From positions 55,870,844 to 55,934,843 of the forward strand of contig OY992540.1 of assembly GCA_963921195.1 (NCBI GenBank): a stretch of DNA of 64,000 nt. The letters run 5' to 3'. Shown here one piece after another: positions 1 through 11,018 of the stretch. The notes under the pieces are model-generated. The model was not told where the DNA came from. It did not search any database and worked only from the letters and a program-made list of their open reading frames with translations. Source of the stretch: Pegoplata infirma (lineage: Eukaryota; Arthropoda; Insecta; Diptera; Anthomyiidae). Made by a program: the position numbers and the translations under genes. Each line of letters begins with the position of its first letter. Positions within the stretch are counted from its first letter, which is position 1.

Positions 1-406
1 CCAAGTTATTACAACTTCCCCAGGCATCTAACTTGTGGCAGACCACTTGATTAAGCAATACAATCCAATTTTTGAAATGCATTGAAGTTTTCCACTGTAA
101 AAACATTTTTTTATTCTTCAAATGTAATTAGATGACAAATATTTTTCATATTGTGTTTTGCTAACATGTTTTAAATTAATGCTTAAAATGTCTGCATTTT
201 CAACACCCTTTTGAAATACCTATTTAAAATTTTTTTTTTTTTGTTATAAAATTTGGAAAAACCAAAAACATATTTCACTGAAACCTTAATAATGAAAAAA
301 ATGTTATTACAGTAGATAATTTCAATAAATTTAAACAAGGGACTCCTATTCTTTAATCAAGTGGTATGACACACGCTAGATGCCTGGGGAAGTTGTAATA
401 ACTTGG
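1..406. mobile_element. MITE with about 54-bp inverted ends (may be cut by window edge)
   Basis: The first ~54 bases and the stretch at 353-406 are near-perfect reverse complements, both carrying the core ACTTCCCCAGGCATCT. The ~300 bases between are AT-rich and non-coding. This is the structure of a short non-autonomous DNA transposon. The left flank lies outside the window, so neither the exact left end nor the target duplication can be read. Superfamily not assigned. Confidence 0.75.
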
Positions 407-1009
407 CTGATTTTCAACCGATTTTAGTTTTTAGTACCTTATTAGGAAGGCATTTTACTCCACATCATAATTCTGTAACCACTTAAATTTAAACTTAACT
501 TAAAATACCAAAAAAAATGCGAAAACAGAAAAAATCATATTTTTCCTTATAATCCGTTTTTTAAACTTCAAGGACCATGCGGAACGCCTTACCCATGTCC
601 CATCATCCTTAATTTTTGTGAGACGTATATTTACCTCCAAATGAATATATACTGGGTAAATTGGGGTCAGTATCTCCCAATTTATTTTTTTTGGAGCACC
701 ATATAAAATAAATCAGAGCCAAAAAATTAAAGGTGCAATTTTAAAAATTTGAAAAAAAATAGAAAGAATTGTGACCACATCTCGAATTATTGCTTAAAAA
801 TTGCGTTACTCAGAGTAGAATTTTTAAAGTTTTTTACAAAAAATCGAAGGTTTCGAACTTTTTTAAAAAGTCGATTTTAATTTTTAAACGTCAAAAAATA
901 AGTGATAATTACTTCGAATAATTTTTTCACATTTTTTTTTCTAAAACTACATTTAAATACCAACAAAACGTTGCACACAGGGCCAGCATGATACTTTATC
1001 GTTTTTGGA
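407..1009. other. AT-rich DNA, no gene seen
   Basis: No reading frame, RNA motif or clear repeat structure was recognised here beyond homopolymer A and T runs. Confidence 0.5.
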
Positions 1010-1640
1010 TCCGTCTGAAAATGTGCTTCTAGAGGAATTCGAGGTCGCTGATTTTAAAATTTAGCTAAAAACCAAAAAAATCAAAATGGTGAATCCAATA
1101 TGGCGGACAATTTTTTTTTTAAAATTGTCCAATTGAACTCAAATTTTGTTTTATGCGGGTCTTGGAGTTACTGAATAAGAATTGTTACTCCGAATTCTGA
1201 AAAACAAAATGGCGGACTAAATATGCTTCTTAAAGTTTAAAGAATGATCCAACTCCGGCCAAATGTCTTTATCGTTGTTGGATCTGGCTGAAAATGTACT
1301 TCTAGAGTATTTCGGGGTCGCTGATTTCAAAATTTAACTATAAACGAAAGCCGACAATTTTTTTTAATAATTGTCCGATTTAACTCAAATTTTGTTCCAA
1401 GGGGGTCTTGGAGTTACTGAATCTGAATTACTGGCGTGAGTTTTGAAAAACAAAATGGCGGACTAAATATGCTTAGTAAAGTTTGTTACACGTAATTAAA
1501 AAACAGTTATATTCCTTTTCTTTGTTGAAGCTAGCTGAAGTGTGGCCTAGTAAATTTCCGGATCTGTTATCTTAAAATCGAACTGATAAAATTCAATATG
1601 GCGGAAACAATATGGCGACTAGATTTTTTAACTTTGTCTG
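1010..1640. repeat. Tandem duplication, units of about 245-275 bp
   Basis: Two direct copies follow one another. Each contains, in order, a TTCTAGAG block (1027 and 1300), a 'gggtcttggagttactgaat' block, and an 'aaaatggcggactaaatatg' block (1207 and 1453). A third, more degraded copy with 'atatggcgg' motifs follows near 1590. No open frame spans the units. Origin unknown. Confidence 0.65.
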
Positions 1641-2769
1641 ATCTAACAAAAAATTAGTTTTAAGAGTATTAAGAGTGTCTGAAGTTAAATCTACGCATAT
1701 AATTTTTATATATATTTTTTTTATTTTTGATTTAATATGGAAATGGTGTTAATGACTTACTTAGTTTTAGAAAAGGAAATGGTGACGACAAATTATTCCC
1801 TTTTTTCTTTATTTTGGAAATTCAATATAAAATCTTTGAATTTAATTGGAAATGGTGTAACTGATATTTTCCATAATTCTAAAAAAAAAACTAGAAATGT
1901 AGATATTTTTTTCCGACACTTAAGGCACTCTCTGACGATAAAACAACTATTCAATCCGTAAAACATTATTTTGGGTTAAATTATTTTTTTTTTAAAACAA
2001 ATCTCGGGCCACTGCATATATAGCTGTAATTTCGCCATTTATCATTTCGAGCACGTTTGGGCAACTTTTTTCGAAAGATATGGATCCATTCTATATTAAA
2101 AAAAAATATAGACCGATTGTATCGAACTGAGGATCGCTGAGGATTTTTTCGGCGCGAGCTAAATAGCTAAAAATTACAACTTTTTTCACAAAAAACGCGA
2201 ATTACTGCCAGGCAAATGAGTTATATTTGTCCATGTTATTTTCGTTACAAAGGCTTATATATAGGGTTGAATCACTCAAACAAAAAGTTAAACATTAGCA
2301 ATAGAAGTTTGGAAAAAAAATTAAAAAATTATCTCAACTTTTAACATTTTTTACCAACTTTTTTAACTTTGAAGACCTGTCAAAGAAAAGTGTGTAATTA
2401 GATCATAAAGATAAGTTTAGAAAACCTGCTTCTATATATGCCCAACAAACTGGTAAACATTTTTTTAAGAATTTACAAATAAGGACTTTTGGCCGGAAAT
2501 CGATTTGTCTGGCCCTCTGTGCGTTGTCCAAATTTGTCAAATATCTATTTTTTTAAATGGTCAAAATTAATAAAAAAATTCAATTTTTGAATTTTTTTGA
2601 GAAAATCGCCATTTTGATTACTCAACACCATCTTGGAATAAAAGGCTGAAAATTGGTGTCCAAGTTGCATTTAATAAGTACTTAAACATATCCAAAAATA
2701 AAATAAATCGAATGGGGTCGGGTCCAAAAGTGAGTGATTGGCCTGGAAATCCCCATATACTAACGGGTA
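1641..2769. other. AT-rich DNA, no gene seen
   Basis: Mostly A/T-rich non-coding sequence. The small open frames at 1737-1961 and 2618-2818 have low-complexity composition and no recognisable domain, so they are not annotated as genes. Confidence 0.5.
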
Positions 2770-2958
2770 CACAGAGAAAACAGATTAGTTGAGTTGTTCT
2801 AGCTGAATTAAGAGCCAACTGAATGCTTCAATTGCAACATCCAACATTTTCTGTTGCGATTACCGAATTTTGTTTAAAACCTCTTTATTTCTCTTGGTTC
2901 AATTAAACTATTCAGTTGGCTTTAAATACCGCTGGCACAACAAATTGTTTTCTCGGTG
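2770..2958. mobile_element. Short MITE, ends CAC(A/C)GAGAAAACA
   Basis: The left end CACAGAGAAAACA is matched by its near reverse complement TGTTTTCTCGGTG at 2946-2958. TA dinucleotides lie at the left boundary (2768-2769) and just beyond the right one. At ~190 bp without an open frame this fits a Tc1/mariner-like MITE, but the boundary on the right is imprecise by two bases. Confidence 0.55.
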
Positions 2959-3321
2959 CATACACAACGGGAATTTTTATAAACGGTTGGTTGTTACAAC
3001 AAAAATTTATGGACTTAAATTAGTCACAGTGCGAACTTAATTTCATCTTATTGTTAGTTATTTTTTTAGGGTATTTATTCCCATAATATTAGATTTGACC
3101 GTTAGGTTTTATGACAATCATTGAGGACCCTTAAAGACACCTACCTACTTATATAAAATTCAATTTTATTTAAAATTCTAATGCAAAAAAAATTTATTTG
3201 ATTTAAATTTTAAAAAAGGAAATTATAATATTGTTCTGTACACAGATTATTTTTAAGCAAATGAAAAATGTTGAAGTAAATATTCAAATTTTTACCCAAA
3301 AATTAAAAAAAAAAACTTATA

Positions 3322-3817
3322 CAGTCAAACTCGATTATAACGACCTCGGTTATAACAAATTCTCGGTTATAACGAACTAATTCTAAAGTCCCGACGTTTT
3401 GGCATCAATTTTCACACAAAATACTTCTTTTATAACGAACTCGGTTATAACGAATCCTCGGTTAAAACGAACTGCTTATTATGGTCCCACGAACACAATT
3501 TCATGTGTATTTACCTTTTTACAACGAACTTCCATAAATATTTTTAAATGAGTGGCAATAATGTTTATCAAACTAACAAAAGGTTGCAATTTTTTGGTTT
3601 ATATTAAAATTTTGATAAAATGTATTAATATTTTTAATGAATTCTTCTCAATACGTAGTTTATTTACGGAAAAAACATCAAATGAAACAAAATTAGATCT
3701 ATTTTTTTGGAAAAAAAAACTGGGTTAATAAAAAATATACCCCGCTTATAGCGAACTTCGCTTATAACGAACTATTTTTACTGGTCCCTCGGAGTTCGTT
3801 GTAACCGGGTTCGACTG
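3322..3817. mobile_element. MITE with ATAACGA repeats, pogo/Tigger-like ends
   Basis: The left end CAGTCAAACTCGATTATAAC is mirrored by GTTGTAACCGGGTTCGACTG at the right. Inside, the motif 'ctcggttataacgaa' is repeated several times near both ends (3345-3470 and 3740-3775). Inverted ends of the CAGTC(A/G)AAC type with TATAACGA subterminal repeats are common in invertebrate pogo/Tigger-like elements (family knowledge). TA precedes the left end but TG follows the right, so the target duplication is not perfect. No transposase frame is present. Confidence 0.65.
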
Positions 3818-4204
3818 TGCCAATATACCACAGCATATGCTGATAGTAGATATATTTGTAGAACTATGTTTTGGTAGCATACCGTAACATTTAAATAGAA
3901 ATTAGGGTAGTTGCCAATAACAACATACAATTGGCATGCAAACATATTTAATCACATGTAGAAAAACAGCTGGGGCCAAAAAAATAGTGGCAACTTAACA
4001 TATTTTCAGTGTTTTTGTGATAAATAAATAAGCGAAATCGGAAAAGGGTGAAAAAGCATGCCCTTAAGGAACTAAATCATCCTGTAAAAAACGCCAACTT
4101 TAACCCATAGGACTTAAAAATTTAACTGTTTTGGTCCGCCTCTTTTGTGGGCGTGGGTATAAACATTTTTAACTTGTGTAACTTAAGAGCAATAAAGTTT
4201 TTTA
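3818..4204. other. AT-rich DNA, no gene seen
   Basis: No supported feature was recognised between the upstream MITE and the next repeat block. Confidence 0.45.
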
Positions 4205-4650
4205 TAATTGAGGAGGGATTCGGCACAGACGCTCTCACTTGTTTTTTGCACTTTTGTTAAACAAATGGAACATTATCTTGTCAGGAGAATTTCAGACTTG
4301 GTGAAAAATATTTTTTGTGAAAAAAATTAAAAAAAAAAATATGTAAAAATTTTTTATTAAAACAGTATTTGATGAAAAAAAAAATTTAAGAAAAAGAAAA
4401 ATTTTGGGAAAAAAATTTTGATGAAACAACTTTTTGATAAAAAAATTTCTGATGAAAATTTTTTTTTAGTAAAAAAAATTGTATGATGAAAAAATAAATT
4501 TTTAACATTTTTTTTTTTGACGAAAGAAAAAATGTTTTATGCAAGAAAAGTTTTTTCATGAAATTTTATTATTTTTACCTTAACTCCATGTTTGAGGGTA
4601 TCAAAGATTCGTCACAGACGAATTTAACACTTTTACTTGTTTTTCTCACA
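4205..4650. repeat. DINE-like terminal motif and degenerate GATGAAAAA array
   Basis: A short 'gaggagggattcggcacagacg' type motif near 4210 and a related one near 4590-4630 ('gagggtatcaaagattcgtcac', then 'tttaacacttttacttg') resemble the conserved end of the DINE-like elements elsewhere in the window. Between them (4310-4560) is degenerate tandem sequence built on GATGAAAAAATTT, related to the larger arrays at 37.9 and 46.2 kb. Confidence 0.5.
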
Positions 4651-5039
4651 ACAGTTATATCATTAACATTTTGTTTTGATTTTTCTAATCGGAAAATTTA
4701 ACAATGATATTTGTTACAACACAATTGTGTGTGTTTTTTTTTTTTTGTATAAAATTTTTGGTAAAATTTCTCTTTCAATATTGGCATAAATGTACAAATA
4801 CAACAAAAATTAATACTGGAATATTATTGCAACCATATGTATTATTTTGGTGCGATTATAAATATGTACAGTAACGAAAATATGTACTGAAAACTAAATA
4901 TATGTCCTTACCAAGAGAGATATTAGATTTATTATTAATAACTTACTACTTGTTAAAGATGTAACATAATGTAATGTCTTCGACTAACAAGGAAGGTCTT
5001 TAAGCTGCCCAATTTCAAATTAAAAAAAAAAATTGGTTG
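4651..5039. other. AT-rich DNA, no gene seen
   Basis: No frame or repeat is recognised. Confidence 0.45.
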
Positions 5040-5352
5040 CCAACTTATGAGAAAATGTCTCAGAATCTGAGACGCTTTCTATACGAAACATGTTTTAGAA
5101 TCTAAGACTTTTTCTATAAGAAAAATGTCTCAAAATCTCAGACTTTTTCTAAACGTCTCAGAGTCTGAGACTTAGTATATAAGGAAAATGTTTCAGAATC
5201 TTGACTTTCTCTATACAAAAATGTCTCAGAATCAGAATTTCCTTTTCTAAAAGTAAAATGTCTCCGAAAGCGAGACTTTTTTTTTACGAAAAATGTCTTG
5301 GAATCTGTGACTTTTTGTATACGTAAAATGTCTCAGAACCTTGACTTTTTCT
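5040..5352. repeat. Degenerate array of the 35-bp TCTCAGAATCTGAGAC repeat
   Basis: About eight diverged copies of a unit containing 'gtctcagaatctgagact' followed by 'ttttctatacgaaaaat'. It is the same family as the homogeneous array at 58.86 kb but much more mutated, so probably an older array. Confidence 0.75.
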
Positions 5353-5807
5353 AAAATAAGTAAAATTTAAATTGTTTTATTGTTTCCATTAAGATTTCCT
5401 AGATTTTTTTGTTTTTTGGTCAGTCTGAAAAATGTTGCCAGTATTGTAAGTTACATCTATTTAGGCTATTTACATACATTTGCTGTTGAGGGAGTGCAAC
5501 AAAAACACAAATACACAAAAAAAAACTTTATCTGTGTATTTGAGTACAACATCTATTTTAAAAATCTGTCTATTTTATACTGATTTATGATCGTAATGGG
5601 AATTTACACTTTATAGATTTGTGCATAAAAAAATGTTCAAATGATTATTTCTATTATTTTCCCAAATAATTCGTATATGAATTAGCAATAGTGGTTTTTA
5701 TTTTAAACTAATTCCATATATGATTAAATGCAAATATGCATAATATCGTTACACAAAAATTATAATGGACGTTATTAGTTAGAAAAATAAAATTAGTTAG
5801 AAAAATA
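5353..5807. other. AT-rich DNA, no gene seen
   Basis: The only open frame (5380-5583) has no recognisable domain and simple composition. No other structure is supported. Confidence 0.45.
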
Positions 5808-6686
5808 CACTCAAAAAAATACGTTAGTAGATTTACAAATTTTTTTTTGCTAATGCTAAATAGCTAACTTTTAGCAAATTTTTAGTTGAGATTAGCATGT
5901 TAGCAAAAAATTCTTGTAAACATCATTTAGCACATTAGTATTTTAAACAAACGTTGAACTAATTTCTTTTGCTAAGATTTGAAATTGAGTTGACAACATT
6001 TTTACAAGATTTTTTGGTAACATTAGCAAAAATAAATGGTAAATTTTTTTTTATTATCAGAAAACTTAAAATGGCTCTATCTCGGAAACTAAGCCAGATA
6101 GAGCAAAATGGAGGGCATTTTTGGTTCTTAGAATCTCCATACTTTCGCGGGTCCTCTTCACATGTGTGGACCCTAATGGGCCCTAACTTTGGATCCAAAA
6201 AGTTGGCATTCCCGAAAATTTTAAAATGCTCATATCTCGGTAAATATTGCCGACACAACAAAAAGTCCAAAAGCATTTTTGTAGCCCTCAATACGTAGAA
6301 CAAGACCGCAAAATAGTCAAAAGCTCTCCGAGTAATATTTTTGAAGTTATCGAGTTTTTTAATTCTCAAGACCCCAGTGGTCCCCTATAATCACGTATCT
6401 CAAAAACTAAGCAAGGTAGAGCGAAACGGACACAAATTTTGGATCAAAAACTATGACGATTTTTAAGGAACCCAACTAGGTCTAGGCCCATCGGGGTCTG
6501 GACCTATCGGGTCCGAACCCAATGGGGTCCTCAAATGTGTCAAAAAAAAATTTTTTTTGTTAACTAATTATTGGCAAAACATTTTTGCTAACTTTAGCAA
6601 AAAAATTGTGGGTTTAAAATCAGCAAATTTTCTTGTAGGTTTACAAGCTTTTTTTGCTAACATTACAGTTTTTTTTTTTTTGAGTG
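5808..6686. mobile_element. TA-flanked MITE, ends CACTCAAAAAAA (copy 1)
   Basis: The element starts CACTCAAAAAAA and ends TTTTTTTGAGTG, with TA at 5806-5807 and 6687-6688, as expected for a Tc1/mariner-type insertion. Subterminal regions are rich in TTAGCAAAA motifs, also in inverted orientation. The central 430 bases (about 6100-6540) recur in reverse orientation at 17540-17960 inside a second copy. Overlapping open frames on both strands (5959-6369 minus, 5969-6298 plus) lie wholly within this non-coding core and show no protein domain. They are probably chance frames. Confidence 0.8.
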
Positions 6687-6773
6687 TACTTGTTCAATCT
6701 GTACCTGATATGATGATTCTTGCATTTGTGTAAAAATGTAGTTTGTCAGTCAAGTCCATTTGTATTTTATTAA

Positions 6774-7034
6774 GCGATATATATCGCTCATTTACCTGTA
6801 TATTGTCATAACTCAAAATATTTGATTTTGAGGAAATCGAATATAAAGTTTACAATTGAAGCTGGTTTTCCATTAAAAAGGCCTGTACATTAAAAATGTA
6901 ATAATGGCGTGTTAAAAAGATATTAATCCGAATTTTTTACACAATATAAAGCATGATATAACAAATAATTCTGCATCATTAACGAAAATATCACGTTTTT
7001 TGAGTTATGACGTTATACAAGTAAATTAGCGATA
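6774..7034. mobile_element. Inverted-repeat element, about 260 bp
   Basis: The left arm (about 6784-6818: 'tcgctcatttacctgtata' then 'ttgtcataactcaaaa') is the near reverse complement of the right arm (about 6997-7033). The interior is AT-rich. The structure fits a MITE, but a target duplication was not resolved. Confidence 0.6.
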
Positions 7035-7799
7035 TTATTGGTTATATCAACAGTATGTATTTGTGTATGAAAGTGGTTTTTCTAAAAGGGAAACTAATTT
7101 AAAACTATAAATGGCATTGAAAACTTAATTAATTATAATTATGCAGATTTTTTTTTTCTAAATATTACGACAGCTAGAAAAGTGAAAATATGCATGAGTT
7201 TTTTTTTTTGTTGTAGCATGAAATAATTTTAATAAATTATATTTCTTTGTCATAGGAGCTTTTACTTTTTTTTTTTTTTTTGCAATTAGTTCAGATTTTT
7301 ATTTTATTATACATAATGTCCCTGTAGAAAATATGTTGCAAGTTTATTTTTTAAAGAATTGTTTAAGAGATATTTCTCTTAAAAAAAATTAACTCAAAAA
7401 AGTGAAATTTTTTTCTGAAATTTTAAAGGATAAAGCTAGAATTTTCTTAAAATTTCCTCAAACTAATGTTTTTAAGATGGTGTCAAATTTTAAAAGTGAC
7501 GAAGGACGCCATCTCATAATCTAAAGGCAAAAAGATTATAATAATCGTTTTAATTTTCTTACAACAAAAATGGTTTGTAACTTAACTAATAACACAGTGA
7601 TGCAAAATCTAACTTTCTGAATCGGAATGGGATGCAACCAAAAGCAAATGAAAGATGATATTTTACCAGGGCCGCTTTGGGGTATGGCGGCGTCCTCGGC
7701 ACACAAGAATTTAGGGTCCAGCTGGAAAGAAAAAGTCGCATGACACAAAAAAAATATATTCTTTTGGTACACATTTTTGATTAGAAATATTTTATTTTG
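7035..7799. other. AT-rich DNA with a fragment shared with 56.6 kb
   Basis: The segment 7595-7660 ('acacagtgatgcaaaatcta', 'accaaaagcaaatgaaag') is similar to the left end of the MITE at 56558-57127, so it is probably a degraded relative. The open frames at 7536-7772 lie across this fragment and have no recognised domain. Confidence 0.5.
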
Positions 7800-8349
7800 T
7801 GTAAAACAACTTTTTTTTTACTAAATTTTTTTTTGAGTGTAAAATTTTTTTTGAGTGTAAATTTTTTTTTTGAGTGTATTTTGATTGACAAAAATATGTT
7901 GTAAAATATTTTTGTGACTTACCAACGTTTTTAAAACATGTTTAACGGGTTTTCAACACGTGAATTTAAGGTGAAACTAATCTGAAATTCACGGCCAAGC
8001 CAAGCTTCAGCATCCTCAAAACTGTCTCTCAAATTTAGCGTGTTTTTGATCTCATAAATTCACGAAAAACCCTTGCCGAAATTCAGTCTTTTGCTCATAA
8101 CTTTTGAACCACGGTACCGATTTCGCTGGATTGCAATACCAACCTGACTAGGTAAATGCCCAACATGTATGCCAAACTTCAGTAGCCTCCGTAAAGTCTT
8201 TCAAAAGTTAGCATGTTTTCAACAGACGGACGGACGGACATCGCATTAATATATATAATATATGGCGTCCCAGACCGATATTTCGATGAGTTAAAACCGG
8301 AATGACAAACTTATATATACTCTCTATCACTAAGTGCAGGGTATAAAAA
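7800..8349 (-). mobile_element. mini-me/DINE-1-like element with (GTCY)n tract
   Basis: Read on the minus strand, this matches the plus-strand copies at 52270 and 62310. It has a 'gggtatata...gtttgtcattcc' head, 'cgaaatatcggtctggga', a (GTCY)n microsatellite (here GACGGACGGACGG at about 8224-8237), then repeated 'ttcaaaagttatgagcaaaa' and 'gtgaatttcaga' blocks. A GTCY microsatellite inside a short interspersed element is the hallmark of dipteran mini-me/DINE-1 elements (family knowledge). No protein is encoded. Confidence 0.7.
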
Positions 8350-9140
8350 CAAGTAAGGAAGTTATAGTCGGTCAGACCGACCATATGATCCCCCGTGTTT
8401 TCTGGAAAATGGGTACCAAGTTCAAACATGGTCCGATTGGATCTATCTTTTGTTAGATCTTTATTTTGTGTAGAAAACAAACACAGATAAAATTTTTTGT
8501 GGAATTGGTTTATTTTTTTTTTTTTTGCTAAAAGACCGTTTAACTGAATATAGGTCGAAATTTTAATATGGGGACTAAGTCAAAAAAAGGTCCAATTATA
8601 CTTAGATTTGATTAGGTTACCAAAGTATAGGTTTAACACCTTTTTTTTATCAAATATTTCCATTTTTATGAATTTTTAAGGGAATTATGTGAATATCGGG
8701 AGGGTGGTTAGTGTGCGGACTACGGTTTCTTTGAAATTTGAAATGATGATTGGTGCATTCAAAATTTTATTACCCGTTAAATTTAAAAGCGATATCTATT
8801 ATAATACTGTTATTACAGTCATTTAAGCCTAAAGGGTCGTTTGTATGGGGGCTAGGTCTTAACATAGACCGATTTTCAAAAGGAATCGTCCTTGGACAAA
8901 AATATGCTTACACAGAAAAAAATATCGTAAAATCAAGAGTAACAAAACAAATTGTTACCAACGAAATACTAGTTCAACAACATTTTTAATTGTATCAACA
9001 ATATGTATTGTTAATGTGACAAAAATCCGGCTTTATTTCCAATTAAACGCATGAATTAAAAGCATTGTTAAAGATTCTACAAAATTCACATTAATAACAC
9101 AAACAATTTATAAACTCATTTAATCAAGCACAAATATATG

Positions 9141-9210
9141 CGACGATAGCACGGTGGTAGTGTGCTAAACTCGAATCATGAAGGTTTCGGGTTCGCTGCT
9201 AGTTGGCGGA
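9141..9210 (+). repeat. tRNA-like module 1 (A box and B box)
   Basis: The A-box-like TAGCACGGTGG (9147-9157) sits at the start of a potential D-arm (TAGCAC pairs with GTGTGCTA). A B-box-like GGTTCGCTGC lies at 9190-9199. The spacing suits an RNA polymerase III internal promoter. Acceptor and T stems do not pair well, so this is a tRNA-derived relic or SINE head and not a working tRNA gene. Confidence 0.65.
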
Positions 9211-9422
9211 ACAGTTTTTTATTTTTGTTTTTTTTTTTATTTGAGATTATTTTTTTGTTATCCTATTCTTAGATTATTTTTTTTTAAATTTGTGTGATGC
9301 AACATTATTATTTATTTTTAAATATGTATAATGCCACATTTTTTATTATTGTTAAAAACGCAAAAAGTGCATATTGAAATCAAAGACACCTTATGTACGC
9401 ATTTAGTCAACCTTAAATGTAC

Positions 9423-9493
9423 ATGAGGAATATCCCGATGGTAGTGTGCTAGCTTCGAATCATGAAGTTTGCGGGTTCGCCGCCAGTTGGCGG
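9423..9493 (+). repeat. tRNA-like module 2
   Basis: Second direct copy of the same module: 'gatggtagtgtgctagcttc' followed by 'catgaagtttgcgggttcgc'. The B-box region GGTTCGCCGCC is intact. The A box is weakened (TATCCCGATGG). Flanked by 'gccagttggcgg'. Confidence 0.6.
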
Positions 9494-9587
9494 AACTTTT
9501 TATTTTTAATTTCCAATTTTAGTTTTTTTTTATCATTCTAATTGTAGACTGTTTTAAATATGACGTTTAGTCAAATACAAATATGTA

Positions 9588-9656
9588 TAAGGATAGCATA
9601 GTGGTAGTGTGCTAGACGCGTAGCACGAAGGTTGCGGGTTCGATGCTAGATGGCGG
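9588..9656 (+). repeat. tRNA-like module 3
   Basis: Third direct copy: A-box-like TAGCATAGTGG and a B box GGTTCGATGC that fits the GGTTCGANNCC consensus closely. Followed by 'tagatggcgg' and a poly-T tract that could end an RNA polymerase III transcript. Cloverleaf pairing is incomplete. Confidence 0.65.
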
Positions 9657-10189
9657 TAGACATTTTTTTTTTTTCTTTTTTTTTCTATTTTTAGATTATT
9701 TTTTATTCTATTTTTAGATTTCAGATTATTTTTTATTCTATTTTTAGATTTTACAAATTTTTCAATTAATTTCATTGTTAATGTAACAATGAATGAAGTT
9801 GATTTTTTTTTTAAAAGTTACAAATGTCATTGTTGTATTGACAAAATCCAATGTAGGCTCAGTATCAATTAAATGTTTAATTGTATTAACAATGAAATTA
9901 ATTGTATTGACAAATTTTTTTTTTCTGTGTAAGTTTCAAATTTCATGTCAATTGATTGAAAATTGCTACCTGTATCGTGCTTAAACCGTTAGATGGACAG
10001 ACGGACATTGCTAAATCGACTCAAAAAATAATAAGTCGATTGGTATACTTGAAGGTAGGTCTTGGACCAATATTTTGGGTATTTTCAAACAACAGCACAA
10101 ACTCATTATACCCTGTACCACAGGGTTATTCTAGCTCGAGGGAATTTTTCTTTACTTATTAAAAATATGACATTTGTGTAGAACAAATT

Positions 10190-10704
10190 TTTACATTACT
10201 AGTAATGAGTATAGTAATTAGTAATAATTATTGGTATGTACTTACTCATTGCATGAAACACTACTTATTCTATAAAGGCCGTGAGACAAAAATAATTAGT
10301 GCCTACAAGATTACGAGTAGGGGATAAATAACTACTTACCTATAACGAGTAAAATAAGTAGTTACTTATAAGGAATAATATAAATAATTGAAACCCGAGT
10401 TTGAAATAACTATTTATCATTAGATTATTCGTTTTCGCGAAACTTTAAGCTTAAAAGGTAAAACAAATATTGTTTTCTTCAGATTGGACTTAATTTCCCA
10501 AGTGAACTTGCAAATAAGTATTTATTTTTAACATTCTCAATAACTTATTATTTATATTATTGCAAATAAGTACTTACATATTACAATATAAGCCACTAGT
10601 TGCTTTTTGGACTAAAGTAATGCAGTGGGTAATGAGCAGTTGTTATAAATAATGTAATTGGCAGTCATTACTTTTCATAACACATTACCTAGTTTTTGCT
10701 GGGC
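10190..10704. repeat. AT-rich repeat with TAGTAAT/AAGTACTTA motifs
   Basis: The stretch is packed with short motifs of the types 'tagtaat', 'taagtactta' and 'actacttatt', in both orientations, from 'ttacattactagtaatgag' to 'cacattacctagtttttgct'. It may be a MITE with degenerate ends but the boundaries are not clear. No gene. Confidence 0.4.
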
Positions 10705-11018
10705 TGAGACAGAATCTGAAATTGTTCAATACAAAAAATGTGTCAGAATCTTAGACAATTTTTTTACGAAAAATGTTTTAGAATCTAAGAATATTTTTGT
10801 ACGAAAAATTTTTCAGTATTTAAGATTTTTTATATGAAAAACGTCTCAGATCTTAGACTTCCTCAATTCGAAAAATGTCTTGGAATCTGAGACTTTATCT
10901 ACACGAAAAAGTTCCCAGAATCAAAGACTTTTTCTATACACGTCTCAGCATCTGAGATTTTTTCTATACGAAAAATGTCTCAGAATCTGCGACTTTTTCT
11001 ATACGAAAAATGTCTCAA
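10705..11018. repeat. Degenerate 35-bp minisatellite, left part
   Basis: Diverged copies of 'tctcagaatctgagact' plus 'ttctatacgaaaaatg'. The array is split by the hAT-like element at 11019-12220 and resumes on its far side. Confidence 0.75.

Larger units (their letters stand above)
8911..9929. mobile_element. TA-flanked MITE carrying three tRNA-like modules
   Basis: The ends are CACAGAAAAAAA and TTTTTTTTTCTGTG, with TA at 8909-8910 and 9930-9931. The host copy at 53380 reads straight through as 'gatgtttaagtttcaa', so the element and a TA duplication are directly inferable. Subterminal sequence holds 'attgtattaacaatg' motifs. The interior carries three direct tRNA-like modules with A-box and B-box motifs (listed separately). 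A second copy lies on the opposite strand at 23525-25019. The open frames within it have no domain. Confidence 0.85.
8350..10140 (+). mobile_element. mini-me/DINE-1-like element, interrupted by a MITE
   Basis: It begins CAAGTAAGGAAGTTATAGTC directly after the preceding element's 'gggtataaaaa' end. It continues with 'gtcagaccgaccatatgatc', 'tcgggagggtgg', 'gaccgattttc', a (GACA/GACG) tract at about 9993, and 'gtaggtcttggaccaat'. It ends near a hairpin-like 'cattataccctgtaccacag'. The parallel copy at 52960-53613 is uninterrupted at the corresponding point, which locates the MITE at 8911-9929 as a later insertion. Non-coding. Confidence 0.75.

Noticed and set aside
3322..3817. Assignment of the TATAACGA element to pogo/Tigger with certainty
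   Set aside because: The ends resemble that group but the right-hand TA is TG and no transposase is present; left as 'like'.
5959..6369. 136-residue minus-strand frame overlapping a 109-residue plus-strand frame
   Set aside because: Both lie in the core of a TA-flanked MITE; the second copy at 17540-17960 does not keep either frame intact, and no domain is recognisable.
9141..9656. Three possible functional tRNA genes
   Set aside because: A- and B-box motifs are present but acceptor and T stems do not pair, and copies are embedded in a mobile element; annotated as tRNA-like only.
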